Assembly (NCBI RefSeq): GCF_001657485.1
Contig: NZ_LXFU01000025.1
Span: 124,001-188,000 of the forward strand
Length of the DNA: 64,000 nt
Direction of reading: 5' to 3'
Origin: Rhizobium sp. WYCCWR10014
GTDB lineage: Bacteria > Pseudomonadota > Alphaproteobacteria > Rhizobiales > Rhizobiaceae
Part shown: in pieces, positions 1 through 8,689 of the stretch
Layout: the number at the start of each line of letters is the position of its first letter
Numbering within the stretch: the stretch's first letter is position 1
Translations under genes and position numbers: made by a program
The notes under the pieces: model-generated
What the model was told of the DNA's origin: nothing
Seen by the model: the letters and a program-made list of their open reading frames with translations, nothing else
Databases searched by the model: none

Positions 1-2
1 CG

Positions 3-107
3 CCACTTTTCCCGCCGCGAAAAGGCATACGACTGCTTGGCGTGTCGCTGTCTTCGCTGGAACGGCAAAGGTCTGACACGACGCCGCAGTTGCGGCTGGC
101 GCTCTAG
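3..107 (+). CDS. dinB: 3' end of DNA polymerase IV-like gene (partial)
   Basis: Only the last 34 codons lie in the window; the 5' part is off the left edge. The frame ends with the residues GIRLLGVSLSSLE followed by QLRLAL and a TAG stop. A basic stretch, then a (V/I)RLLGVSLSSL segment and a short QL-x-L tail is the usual C-terminus of the little-finger domain of Y-family polymerase DinB, which copies past DNA lesions. The call rests on this short similarity only. Whether the gene is intact cannot be told. It points toward the accessory block and may be its left neighbour or another remnant like the polymerase fragment at 8690-8877. Confidence 0.55.
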   Translation, partial: PLFPPRKGIRLLGVSLSSLERQRSDTTPQLRLAL

Positions 108-344
108 ACGCCAAGCATTGGCTGGAAGGGAGCGCTCGACTGCCGCCTGTCCCGCGGGAGGGGCCGCAGGATTTCTTCCTCAGGTACCAACCTGTCGAGC
201 CAGAGCCATGCGTTGCCGAGGCATCGGCGCGAGAGTCCCGGCAAGAGCCCTTTATGCCCTAACCGAAGACAAGGTTCTTGGCTCTTTCTGCTTGTGGCCA
301 CTTGCAGCACGGTAGGCCGTCAGTTTCACAACAAGGACCGTAAC
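108..344. other. Non-coding leader of the cyclase gene
   Basis: This gap separates the dinB-like stop from the cyclase start. Short open frames exist on both strands, but none has a ribosome binding site, recognisable protein or consistent codon use. The only clear signal is AAGGA at about 333-337, the ribosome binding site of the cyclase gene. Confidence 0.4.
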
Positions 345-1748
345 ATGCTTCTACCCGTGGAGAATAATACCGTTGCTGCTCGGGGCACGGACAAACTGGT
401 GCATGGCGCCGAGGTCGCCTCGGCTTCGCCGATTATCGATTGGCTGGCCGGAGACGAATGCCATGCGCTGGATGAAGCAGGGGTCATTTCAGGACTGGGC
501 TGCCGACTTCGAGCAATTGGAGTTCCAGTCGACCGATTGGCACTCTACCTTATAACGCTGCATCCGGAATATTTCGGTAGGAGCATTGCCTGGACGGAGG
601 GAGAACCCGTCGATATCGAGGATCGCCAACACGGGACCATTAGCCTGGCGTTCATGGATAGTGCAATATCTCACGCAATGCGGACGAGAAGAACCGTCGT
701 GGTCGGTCGTAGCGGCGTCGGAGCAAGCTGGCAGTGTCTGAGGACCTTCGCGGATCGCAACCTCGAGCAATTGATCGTCTCACCTCTCTGCAATTCCGAC
801 GGCCCGGTTAGCACCGCCTCTTTTGCAACGCAAAAACCGACCGGCTTTACCGACATTGAGCGCCAAATCATTCAGCGCGTTTCGCCGGCGCTTCGTAACG
901 TCTGTGAACTGCTGACGCTTCGAAAAGTGGGGAACACCATGCTTGATACGTACATCGGCCCCTACACGGCGCAACGTGTTCGGGCTGGCCACATACGGCA
1001 AGGCGAGGTTGAGTCCATCGACGCGGCGCTGCTGCTTTGCGACCTGCGGGGTTTCACCAAACTTTCCAACCGCCTGCTACCCCAGGAGGTCATGCAATTC
1101 GTCAATTGTTACTACGATAGGGTCGTACCGTCGATTACAGGCAACGGTGGTGAAGTCGCCAAGTTCATGGGAGATGCAGTTTTGGCCTTCTTCCCGGCGT
1201 ATAGCGCCGAATGGGCGGCAGCGTCCGCTTATAACGCCGCGATAGAAATCTCGACCCGAACGGCAGAAGCCACCGGTATCAAGATGGATGTTGGCATCGC
1301 GCTGCACTATGGCATCGTCAACTATGGAAACATCGGGTCCGGCGGCCGTCTTGATTTCACGTTGATCGGACCAGACGTCAATCTGGTGAACCGGATACAA
1401 CATGTTTGCAGCGAGGAAAGTCGCCAGTTGCTGATGTCGCGTTCATTTGTGGAAGCACACACTGGTTGTGAGCGCCTTCCCATCGGGCATCGCCAATTGA
1501 AGGGTTTCGAAAGACCCGTTGAGCTCTTTCAAGGCCCAGAGTTGGATCGCAAACTGACGATCGACGTGCCTCATTCCGGAAGGATGCGAATATGCTCGAT
1601 CCAAACCGGGGTGCGAACCACGCTAATTCCGCTGCTGTCGGTCATCGTGGTATCCTTTCATAAGCCGGCGGTGAGAGACTTCAACGATCAAGTTCCGAAG
1701 GTCGAAGCTGATGCAGCAATCAGACCAACGCAGGACCTCCTTCAGTGA
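345..1748 (+). CDS. Class III adenylate/guanylate cyclase
   Basis: Predicted soluble 467-residue nucleotide cyclase making cAMP (or cGMP) from the nucleoside triphosphate. The catalytic domain spans about residues 220-400: [12 protein letters not shown] carries the first metal aspartate (D233), [11 protein letters not shown] carries the second (D277) and the base-reading lysine K273, and [11 protein letters not shown] is the transition-state segment. The N-terminal 200 residues form a sensory-looking region that I cannot assign to a named domain. There is a tail of about 60 residues after the catalytic domain. The ATG at 345 is chosen over an in-frame ATG at 213 because AAGGA sits 7 bases upstream and the earlier part does not look coding. 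The 3' end overlaps the convergent nitrilase gene by 29 bp. Confidence 0.85.
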   Translation: MLLPVENNTVAARGTDKLVHGAEVASASPIIDWLAGDECHALDEAGVISGLGCRLRAIGVPVDRLALYLITLHPEYFGRSIAWTEGEPVDIEDRQHGTISLAFMDSAISHAMRTRRTVVVGRSGVGASWQCLRTFADRNLEQLIVSPLCNSDGPVSTASFATQKPTGFTDIERQIIQRVSPALRNVCELLTLRKVGNTMLDTYIGPYTAQRVRAGHIRQGEVESIDAALLLCDLRGFTKLSNRLLPQEVMQFVNCYYDRVVPSITGNGGEVAKFMGDAVLAFFPAYSAEWAAASAYNAAIEISTRTAEATGIKMDVGIALHYGIVNYGNIGSGGRLDFTLIGPDVNLVNRIQHVCSEESRQLLMSRSFVEAHTGCERLPIGHRQLKGFERPVELFQGPELDRKLTIDVPHSGRMRICSIQTGVRTTLIPLLSVIVVSFHKPAVRDFNDQVPKVEADAAIRPTQDLLQ

Positions 1749-2712
1749 CCTCGGCGGTATTCGTCGGCACGGACGGCGTGATGCGTTCATGCACGTGAAC
1801 TGTCGGCGTACGATCGATCAACAGACTGAGCAGTTCGGGCCGGCTATAATGTCCGCGTGAATCCATCAGCTGTTTGCGTTTGTCGATCAGGGTGAAGTCG
1901 AGATCAGCAATCACTATGCCTTCGCCTGAGCGCAATGGTTCCCCGATCAAGCTGCCGTCCGGTGCGACAATCGCGGTAAAGCAGCCGCTGGAAATCGGAC
2001 CAATACTGCAGCCGGTGTCTTCCATGACCTGTGCCTGTTGCTGCGGGTCGAGCCAGGCTGTTGCATTGACGACGAAACAACCGGATTCCAGCGCGTGCTG
2101 CCGGATGTTGACAGCCATCTGTTCGGAAAACAGATCTCCCCCAAACGAACCGGGATACATTGCCGAGTGAATTTGCTCGCCATCAGCCATGAGCGCGAAG
2201 CGCGCAAGCGGATTGTAATGCTCCCAGCATGCGAGTTGGCCGATACGTCCCACCGCGCTGTCGACAGCCCGAAGGCCAGACCCGTCGCCATATCCCCAGA
2301 TCATCCTTTCATGGAAGGTCGGTGAAATCTTGCGGCGTCGCTGCAACAAAGTACCATCGGCATCAAACAGCAACTGGGTATTGTAGATCGTGCCCGCGTC
2401 ACGTTCATTAACCCCTATGGAAACGACCACCCTCGCTCGCTTACAGGCTTCAGCGATGGCGCGTGTGGTGTCAGATGGGATGGTGACCGATTGATCCAGC
2501 AATCGCAGGTGCTCTTTTCCTGTCCGCAAATCATAGGCGGACTGGACGAAGGAGAAATACGGGTAATACGGGACGACCGTTTCGGGAAAGGTCGCGAACT
2601 GAACCCCCTTGTCACCAAGGTCGGCGATCTTGGCGACGACTTTGTCGACCGTTTCTTCACGGCTGTAAAGCGAGGGACTGATCTGGACCGCGGCGGCCTT
2701 TACGATTGTCAT
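1720..2712 (-). CDS. Nitrilase (carbon-nitrogen hydrolase family)
   Basis: A 330-residue cytoplasmic enzyme of the nitrilase branch, expected to hydrolyse an organic nitrile to its acid and ammonia. The triad is visible: Glu44 in [10 protein letters not shown], Lys128 in [12 protein letters not shown] and Cys162 in [12 protein letters not shown]; the CWEHYNP context is that of true nitrilases rather than amidases. An upstream TTG in frame is possible, but the ATG at 2712 has GAGG six bases before it. It is the last gene of a minus-strand group with the TAXI-like and acetamidase-like genes, which suggests use of nitriles or amides as nitrogen source. The natural substrate cannot be read from the sequence. 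Confidence 0.85.
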   Translation of the reverse strand: MTIVKAAAVQISPSLYSREETVDKVVAKIADLGDKGVQFATFPETVVPYYPYFSFVQSAYDLRTGKEHLRLLDQSVTIPSDTTRAIAEACKRARVVVSIGVNERDAGTIYNTQLLFDADGTLLQRRRKISPTFHERMIWGYGDGSGLRAVDSAVGRIGQLACWEHYNPLARFALMADGEQIHSAMYPGSFGGDLFSEQMAVNIRQHALESGCFVVNATAWLDPQQQAQVMEDTGCSIGPISSGCFTAIVAPDGSLIGEPLRSGEGIVIADLDFTLIDKRKQLMDSRGHYSRPELLSLLIDRTPTVHVHERITPSVPTNTAEVTEGGPALV

Positions 2713-2772
2713 TGCCAACCTCAATTCTGTTTCATGATCACACGAGGTGTGATGCTCACGTCGTCACGATTG

Positions 2773-3366
2773 TCAGATGGTTTCGCCCGTAAAATAAGCG
2801 TGAGCTCCTCGGTGCACGGGGATCAGCCCGTCGGGTGCGACGGCAGGTCTCGGCAGTAGGTTTTTGTGCTCGGTCAGTGTTTGCGCGACGGCGTAGGCAT
2901 GACTGTCCGGAAAATCCGTTCGGCTCACCAGCACGTGGCTGTCGAACGACACGATGAGCCTTAATGGCAGATTGCGGATATCGGCGAAGGGGGGGGCGGC
3001 GGCGAAGAGCGCCTCGGCGCTCTCCCTCGTCATGATGGCGATATCCTGCTGACGTGTGCCGATGAGGACCCCGACGCGCCGTGTGTCAGCGGCGCGGATC
3101 AGTCTTGCGCGCGAAGCAGGCAGAAAACGCTCCAGCACCTCTACTGCCGATTCCGACAGGTCACTCGCTACTGCGTCGTCTCTCTGGCCGACGAGCAGAA
3201 GGCGGTACCGGCGGTAAGTCCGCGTCAAGCCGTCGGGTTCCATATCGACGAACCAAAGTCCGGCGGGCCTGTGGTGTGTCTCGGTGGTCGTAGCCGCCGG
3301 ACGGAACCCCGTAAGCACTGAAACGGCTAAGCCCGTGCCTAAGGTCAATAGGGTGCGGCGTTGCAT
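2773..3366 (-). CDS. Short TAXI-type solute-binding protein homologue
   Basis: A 197-residue protein with a hydrophobic export signal near the N-terminus (QRRTLLTLGTGLAVSVLTGF). The C-terminus ends IPVHRGAHAYFTGE, matching the closing segment of TAXI periplasmic binding proteins of TRAP transporters. Family members are usually about 320 residues; this one appears to lack a large part of the second lobe. No TRAP membrane genes are nearby, so it is an orphan. Two starts are possible: an ATG at 3372 overlapping the preceding stop (ATGA), and the ATG at 3366, preferred because AAGGAG lies 8 bases upstream of it and only 2 from the first. Family assignment is tentative. Confidence 0.55.
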   Translation of the reverse strand: MQRRTLLTLGTGLAVSVLTGFRPAATTTETHHRPAGLWFVDMEPDGLTRTYRRYRLLLVGQRDDAVASDLSESAVEVLERFLPASRARLIRAADTRRVGVLIGTRQQDIAIMTRESAEALFAAAPPFADIRNLPLRLIVSFDSHVLVSRTDFPDSHAYAVAQTLTEHKNLLPRPAVAPDGLIPVHRGAHAYFTGETI

Positions 3367-3368
3367 GA

Positions 3369-4748
3369 TCATTGCTCCTTGAACACGTCGCGATTCAAGA
3401 TCGCCGTAACCCCCACATTGGGGTAGTCGACGACCTGCGCTATGTTTAGGTCGACAGCGACACTGGTCAGAACGTACGCCTGCTCACGGGTGAGTCCCTT
3501 GGTCTTGACCAGAAAATCGATCATGTTGAGCGTGGCGTTTCGCGCTGCTAGCGTGAGATCCTCCGAGAGGTTTGCGAGCGGAGCAATCTTCTCACCGCCA
3601 AGGTAGGTCTCAAAAACAGGCAGTTCGCCTTCACTCTTAACCGGGAGACCTGAGATCGCGTAGAAACTCGATGGCGCAAGCTGCTTGAGCTGTGAACCGC
3701 CTTCGAAATGCATTGTGGTCTGAAGCTTGGCGCCACCTCGTCTGACCTGGGCTTCGAGTGTCACCCTACCACCGGTCTCGATGGCGGTTCCGGCCACCTC
3801 GCCGCCGCCCATCGCAAAGTGGACGTCACCGGCAAACAGGCCACAACCGTCGATGAAGCATGGCAACAATATCGTCGTACCGACAATTGTTTCCCTGGCG
3901 TCAACATTCCCTCCGTTCTCACGCGGTGGAACGGTGCGTAGGCATTCGGACTTTGCTGTGCCATCGACGCCACAGAGATCTGCTGGCAGCGCTTCAACTG
4001 GCTGCGGAGTCAGCACCGCACCTCCTGCATCGGCAAGCTCCTGCTCGCGCTTAAGCCATTTTTGAAGTTCTTCCTTGTCTGGAAGCACACCAATGGTACC
4101 CATGAAGGAGTTGTTTGGTACCGAGATGCCGGGCATGTCTTTGGAGCGTGCTTCCAGGCGGTTCAGATCCCAGTGAACAATGTATGGATCGGTGAACATA
4201 TCTCTCAGGAAACCAAATCCCGGAACGACCGTGGTCGTCCCGAATTCGTCAGGCTCGATGTCCACCACTGTCACGGCAATCGAATCGCCCTTCTTGGCCC
4301 CTTCAATATAGACGGGGCCCGTCAGGGGGTGGCAGCGGTTCAGGTCGACGGCCGCGACGTCCTCCGCGGTCGACGAAAAATCAAGGTCGGAATCCAGCCC
4401 ATCACGGGTCTCGAGAATGAATTTCTGGCCGGGCTTCACACGGGCAACCGGCTTAACCGCGTAGTGAATTCGGTTAAAGCAGTTTGGATCATCCTTGCAA
4501 TGTTCGCCCGACTTCGCGACGATTACCGGCTTTGGCCCCTTGACGTCACTGGTGTCCGCGAAGGCACCGCTGCCAACAAGGAACATCGCAACTGCAGGTG
4601 CAGCACATGCAAATTTTGACCTTACGCAGTGTGCTGGGATGCGAGGAACCGCAGCCCACTTGCTGATCTTTTGCGAGGGCTCCTGAAACCCGTTGAAATT
4701 TCTGGAAACCGCAGCTGAAGTCTTTCGATAGTCGATACGGCTGTTCAT
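3369..4748 (-). CDS. Exported acetamidase/formamidase family protein
   Basis: A 459-residue member of the acetamidase/formamidase (FmdA_AmdA) family, which hydrolyses short amides to acid and ammonia. Family features include the HPLTGPVYIEGAKKGD segment, the GFGFLRDMFT region, LPCFIDGCGLFAGDVHFAMG, and GGEV. A long N-terminal extension contains a hydrophobic stretch ending GSGAFA before DTSD, so a signal peptide and periplasmic location are likely, unusual for this mostly cytoplasmic family. The open frame continues upstream to 5090, but the ATG at 4748 is preceded by GGAAGGAA at 7 or so bases and is the better start. The stop touches the TAXI-like gene, implying co-transcription and perhaps linked amide capture and hydrolysis. 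Confidence 0.75.
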   Translation of the reverse strand: MNSRIDYRKTSAAVSRNFNGFQEPSQKISKWAAVPRIPAHCVRSKFACAAPAVAMFLVGSGAFADTSDVKGPKPVIVAKSGEHCKDDPNCFNRIHYAVKPVARVKPGQKFILETRDGLDSDLDFSSTAEDVAAVDLNRCHPLTGPVYIEGAKKGDSIAVTVVDIEPDEFGTTTVVPGFGFLRDMFTDPYIVHWDLNRLEARSKDMPGISVPNNSFMGTIGVLPDKEELQKWLKREQELADAGGAVLTPQPVEALPADLCGVDGTAKSECLRTVPPRENGGNVDARETIVGTTILLPCFIDGCGLFAGDVHFAMGGGEVAGTAIETGGRVTLEAQVRRGGAKLQTTMHFEGGSQLKQLAPSSFYAISGLPVKSEGELPVFETYLGGEKIAPLANLSEDLTLAARNATLNMIDFLVKTKGLTREQAYVLTSVAVDLNIAQVVDYPNVGVTAILNRDVFKEQ

Positions 4749-5242
4749 GGCAATTTCCTTCCATTTAGAGACGAGGAACGCAGCACGCAAAAATATATCC
4801 CCGCGAATTCGAGGTTTATTTCGCGATAGGTTCGTCGATGCTTTGACATGTTGGCGAAAAGAGCGTGCCGCATATGCAGCGACGATCTTCTTCTGTTTTA
4901 TTAGCATCGAGATGTTGATAGAAGGACCATGATTAGACTTCATTATTAGTCCATGAGTGCGTTGCGTCACACCAGGGCCATCACGTACTCTTTCGCACGC
5001 AGCCTCGGCAGGCCAGGGCATGTCCCGCAACCCACCTGCCAGCTGCGAAAGGCTCAGATAGTCGTTCTGAATGAAGACATTGCCTCCCATGGGCCGCCAC
5101 CGCCGCGGTTCAAGTTGGGCGTTGGCTGAAGGTCGCTGACGAACGAGTTGTTGTCAGATTTGGCAAGCTTGGCGCGATAACGATCGAAGTCGACAGCGCT
5201 GAAAGTTGACCCTGCGAGTTTTAGCCGACCCACCATTGTCGA
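4749..5242. other. AT-richer intergenic region without a supported gene
   Basis: About 490 bp between the azoreductase stop and the acetamidase-like start. It is visibly richer in A and T than the flanking core and holds short open frames on the minus strand (for example 5054-5236, whose ATG lies just after the azoreductase stop), none with a recognisable product. It most likely holds the promoter of the minus-strand amidase group. I see no tRNA, terminator or complete repeat here. Confidence 0.4.
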
Positions 5243-5878
5243 TCAGTAAGTTGGCACCGCGATCAGATCGGGATGGAAAGAGGCAAAATGTTCCCGGACC
5301 AATTGATCCGTGTTGCGTCTTATTGAAGCAAGCTCATTGACGTGCGAGCCTGTTCCTTGGACCGAGAATATCGCTACGTTATGTAGGCCGATCATGCCTA
5401 GGATTGCTGTTAGGTATGGCGTGAGAAAGTCGGGTTGTTGCGGGTGCTCACCGGAGAATCGACCGCCCGAGGAGATGGCGACGAAGACGGGGCGATCCTG
5501 TAGCGTCCCGACCTTTCCGAACTTGGCGATATTGAAGGTCCTCCGCGTTCGAACGATATGATCGATCCACAACTTCAAGGTCGCGGGGAGCGTCAAATTA
5601 TGCATTGGCGTAGAAATGACCACGACGTCCGCAGTTTCCAGCTCCAATATCAACTCCTCAGACTTGGCCATGGATCCGAGTTGAGACACGTCTTTGGAGG
5701 AGCCTTGGGAAACCGCGTAATCCTCGTCGATCGGCGGGATGGCGCCTTGGCCAATCACACGGTCGATTACCGTTGCGTCGGGATCGCTCTGCCGCAACTG
5801 GCTGATGATCTGTTGTGAGAGTCGATAGCTCTCGGATGCTTCCCCGCGAGGACTGCAGCTGACATGAAGCACTCTCAT
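5243..5878 (-). CDS. azoR: FMN-dependent NADH-azoreductase
   Basis: A 211-residue flavodoxin-fold enzyme reducing azo compounds and quinones with NADH. The FMN phosphate loop is CSPRGEASES near the N-terminus, STPMHNLTLPATLKLWIDH is the conserved central segment, and AISSGGRFSG contacts the flavin. The ATG at 5878 is chosen because AGGAG lies 8 bases upstream; a GTG nine bases earlier overlaps that site. It is divergent from the MocR-type regulator at 6105, which suggests control by that regulator. Its physiological role is probably quinone or electrophile detoxification rather than dye reduction. Confidence 0.88.
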   Translation of the reverse strand: MRVLHVSCSPRGEASESYRLSQQIISQLRQSDPDATVIDRVIGQGAIPPIDEDYAVSQGSSKDVSQLGSMAKSEELILELETADVVVISTPMHNLTLPATLKLWIDHIVRTRRTFNIAKFGKVGTLQDRPVFVAISSGGRFSGEHPQQPDFLTPYLTAILGMIGLHNVAIFSVQGTGSHVNELASIRRNTDQLVREHFASFHPDLIAVPTY

Positions 5879-5949
5879 TGGATCCACTCCTGATCTTGCG
5901 CGGCACCGGCCGCATTAATGAGCGTACAGGCCGGTCAAAGCAGACCCAA

Positions 5950-6072
5950 GGTCCAAGAACGGTAAACGAATCTGGACCATCAACGCCGTTGCAGGGACCG
6001 GCGCTTACGACACTCAAGTCGCAAGATCAGTGACCTTCATGCTGTCGGTTCACTGGACGATATGGTACAGAT
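5950..6072. promoter_or_regulatory. Putative MocR-type operator region
   Basis: The azoR / MocR divergent intergenic region holds two direct CTGGAC half-sites (5972-5977 and 6053-6058). It also holds an inverted pair GGTCCA (5950-5955) and TGGACC (5973-5978), and AATCTGGACCAT (5969-5980) is mirrored by ATGGTACAGATC (6061-6072) with two mismatches. CTGGAC-like half-sites are known from TauR-type MocR regulators. That this particular regulator binds here is inference from position. Confidence 0.4.
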
Positions 6073-6104
6073 CTTTGCAGCGAAGCTGAAATGACGACTG
6101 GCCC

Positions 6105-7526
6105 ATGACCGTCGCGAAGAGCAACGACTTCCCGCCACTAGATCCGAACGCAGGCGTGCCTTTCTATCGGCAAATCTACGATCGGTTCCGCGCCGCCATT
6201 GCGTCGGGCCTTTTGAAACCCGGGGACCGGATACCCTCGGCGCGGGCGCTGACAAAAGAACTCGGTTTGGCAAGAGGTACGATCGAATCGGCATATTCTT
6301 TGCTCGCAGCCGAGGGCTACATCGAATCACACGGTCAAGCAGGTACCGTTGTAACACCGGGCCTCAGTACGCTCACGCCTGATCCTGTCCCAGCCCTGCA
6401 GCAAATAGGCAATGCAGCGGAGGTTAGTTTTCGTCCTGATTCCATTTTGCCGTTCCAGATGGGCTTGCCAGCCCTCGATGCATTTCCTCGGAAGATCTGG
6501 GCGCGGCTGGGCGCGGGATGCGTCCGCGCTATGCAGCCGTCTGATATGGTCCATCCTCCAATATATGGTCTACCCGCACTGCGAACGGAGATCGCAACTT
6601 ACCTGCAGGTTTCGCGAGGAATTGGCTGCTCGCCTTCTCAGGTATTCATAACATCAGGCTATCGCCACACCATAGAACTGATCGCCGACACTTTGTTGAA
6701 GGCAGGAGACCACGTCTGGCTTGAGGATCCGGGGTATCCGCCAACGAGAGAGATATTCAGACACATGCAAATCACGACCGTCCCGGTGCGAGTGGATCAA
6801 GACGGGATGGTGATATCCGATGGCTTGAAGGCGGCCCATGGCGCTGTTGCAGCCGTTGTGACGCCCGCACACCAAAGTCCACTGGGCATGTCTTTGATTT
6901 TGCCGCGGCGATTAGCGCTCCTGGACTGGGCCGCGAAAAGTAAGTCTTGGATTATCGAGGACGACTATGACGGCGAGTACCGCTACGTTAGTCGTCCGCT
7001 GCCCGCGCTAAAGAGCTTGGATCGCAATGGGCGTGTCCTCTATTCCGGCACCTTCAGCAAGGTTCTCTTTCCGGGTCTTCGACTAGCTTATCTTGTCGTC
7101 CCGGAAGATCTGGTCGAGCGGTTTGAGCATATCAGCCAAACTTTAGCGGGAGGGAGTCCTGAGCTTACACAAGCCATCGTCACCGCGTTCATCAAAGAGG
7201 GGCACGTCGCGCGCCATATCCAACGGATGCGAAAACTTTATGCTCAGCGCAGGAAAGCAACGGCGATAGGCCTCGAGACGGTCCTTGGAAAGCACATGAG
7301 CATTGCCTCCCAACCAGGTGGGATGCACTTGATTCTCCAGCTGAAAAACCAGCAATCAGACCGCTTGCTTTCAGCGCGTATGCGAGAAAGCGGACTCTAC
7401 GCCGAGGCCTTGGCCGATTGGACGATGCTTTCGGAAGCGCCAGCGGCCCTGCTCGTCAACTTTACGAACATTGGGAGCCAAAGCGTGGCGGAGCACCTCG
7501 CAAAGCGGATATTGCAACTCATGTGA
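6105..7526 (+). CDS. MocR/PdxR-family transcriptional regulator
   Basis: A 473-residue fusion of a GntR-type winged helix (about residues 18-85, with GDRIPSARALTKELGLARGT and the recognition helix region) to a fold-type I aminotransferase domain (about 110-470). The PLP-binding lysine is K319 in YSGTFSKVLFPGLRLAY; IIEDDYDGEYRY carries the cofactor-ring aspartate. Such proteins are regulators that sense PLP or a PLP adduct rather than active transaminases. It is divergent from azoR and upstream of the AhpD-like and chorismate mutase genes, its probable targets. Confidence 0.9.
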   Translation: MTVAKSNDFPPLDPNAGVPFYRQIYDRFRAAIASGLLKPGDRIPSARALTKELGLARGTIESAYSLLAAEGYIESHGQAGTVVTPGLSTLTPDPVPALQQIGNAAEVSFRPDSILPFQMGLPALDAFPRKIWARLGAGCVRAMQPSDMVHPPIYGLPALRTEIATYLQVSRGIGCSPSQVFITSGYRHTIELIADTLLKAGDHVWLEDPGYPPTREIFRHMQITTVPVRVDQDGMVISDGLKAAHGAVAAVVTPAHQSPLGMSLILPRRLALLDWAAKSKSWIIEDDYDGEYRYVSRPLPALKSLDRNGRVLYSGTFSKVLFPGLRLAYLVVPEDLVERFEHISQTLAGGSPELTQAIVTAFIKEGHVARHIQRMRKLYAQRRKATAIGLETVLGKHMSIASQPGGMHLILQLKNQQSDRLLSARMRESGLYAEALADWTMLSEAPAALLVNFTNIGSQSVAEHLAKRILQLM

Positions 7527-7725
7527 ATAGTGAATTTTCAGAACTATTGTGCGGCAGGGCGCGATCTTGCCGTCAGCGGCAGCTCCAAGGGCCGCTCCTT
7601 CAAAAAGAAACGATCGCCTTTTGCCGGTAGTGTCCATCAAGGATTGCATGGCCCAGTGCGCAAGTTGCTTCATGGCCCTTCTCGACTGGTGCGAGATTGG
7701 ACATGATCCGTCCTACAGTCGCAAC

Positions 7726-8187
7726 ATGGATTTCTTCATGGCGGATCGCATTGATTGTGCCAGTGCTTCCCCTGACGGTTTCAACGCCTTCGCGGGCGTT
7801 CGCGCCGCTGTTGAGAAGAGCGACCTTCCCAAGCAACTGTTCAATCTGGTTTATCTACGAGTTTCGCAAATGAATCGCAGTGCGCTTTACGTCGACGTAC
7901 ATTCCCGCAGTCTCCTGGAGTTAGGCCTGACCGTTGAAAAGCTCGGGCAAGTGCCCGTATGGCGAAACGCTGGTCACCTATTCAACGCCCGCGAACGAAG
8001 CGCGCTGGCGTGGGCGGAAACCGTTACACGTGTCGCCGAAACCGGCGTTCCTGATAGCGATTATGAGGCTGCTGCTGTCGAATTCAGCAACAAGGAACTA
8101 GCGGACCTGACATATGCGATTGCCCTGATGAACGCTCTGAATCGAATCGGGATGGCGTTCCGCTCGACGCTCTCTGGAAAAGCTTGA
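7726..8187 (+). CDS. AhpD-like carboxymuconolactone decarboxylase family protein lacking CxxC
   Basis: A 153-residue protein aligning end to end with short alkylhydroperoxidase AhpD-core proteins: VYLRVSQMNRSALYVDVHSR corresponds to the usual LRxSQINGCAYCIDMH, and ALAWAETVTR and ALMNALNRIGMAFR match later segments. Both redox cysteines are replaced (Ser and Tyr), while the histidine is kept. Peroxidase activity by the known thiol mechanism is therefore not expected. The frame is open back to 7549, but this ATG is where family similarity begins; the ribosome binding site is weak. It is on the same strand as the MocR-type regulator. Confidence 0.75.
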   Translation: MDFFMADRIDCASASPDGFNAFAGVRAAVEKSDLPKQLFNLVYLRVSQMNRSALYVDVHSRSLLELGLTVEKLGQVPVWRNAGHLFNARERSALAWAETVTRVAETGVPDSDYEAAAVEFSNKELADLTYAIALMNALNRIGMAFRSTLSGKA

Positions 8188-8303
8188 AGCAGCCTCGCCG
8201 GTTGTTCAGATTTTGCCAACGCATCCATTGGCCAAATGTGCCTTGGATTTTGCGCGACAGTGTCGCGACAAACAGACGTGACCACAACTAAAGGGTACCC
8301 CCG

Positions 8304-8594
8304 ATGACATCGACTTTTCCGCCCGAGCTCCTCGCCTTGCGTGCCTCGATAGACAACATTGACGCCGCGTTGATGCATATGCTGGCTGAACGTTTCCGTT
8401 GTACAAAGGCGATTGGGGCGCTCAAGGCTAGGCAAGGCCTCCCCGCCTCTGATCCCGAGCGCGAACAATCACAGATCCAAAGACTGCGCTCACTCGCATC
8501 GACATCGGGTTTAGACCCTGACTTTGCCGAGAAATTTCTGACCTTCACGATCAACGAAGTGATCCGACACCATCGGGCAGCCGCGGCAAGGTAG
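8304..8594 (+). CDS. Chorismate mutase, AroQ type
   Basis: A 96-residue all-helical chorismate mutase converting chorismate to prephenate in phenylalanine/tyrosine synthesis. The active-site pattern of the E. coli domain is present: Arg in LRASIDNIDAAL, Arg in AERFRCTKAIG, Lys in ALKARQGLP, and the acidic/basic SDPEREQ stretch. There is no signal peptide and no fused prephenate dehydratase, so it is the free-standing cytoplasmic type. Its place 117 bp after the AhpD-like gene in an accessory block suggests a specialised or extra copy rather than the main housekeeping enzyme. Confidence 0.85.
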   Translation: MTSTFPPELLALRASIDNIDAALMHMLAERFRCTKAIGALKARQGLPASDPEREQSQIQRLRSLASTSGLDPDFAEKFLTFTINEVIRHHRAAAAR

Positions 8595-8689
8595 ATCGCG
8601 ACGCAGCGCTCTTAGAAGGTCTCGTTCGGTGTCTGAAAGGACAGTATGCTCCCCACCAAGATGATCTCGATGATGCTGACGGGTTTCGA

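Noticed and set aside
37-310. Overlapping short frames on both strands at the left edge
   Set aside because: Codon use is unlike either the core or the accessory genes and they lack initiation signals; the third frame at 3-107 fits a DinB C-terminus better.
5054-5236. A 60-codon frame on the minus strand just after azoR
   Set aside because: No ribosome binding site of note, no similarity recognised, and composition typical of the AT-richer gap; could be a remnant but unsupported.
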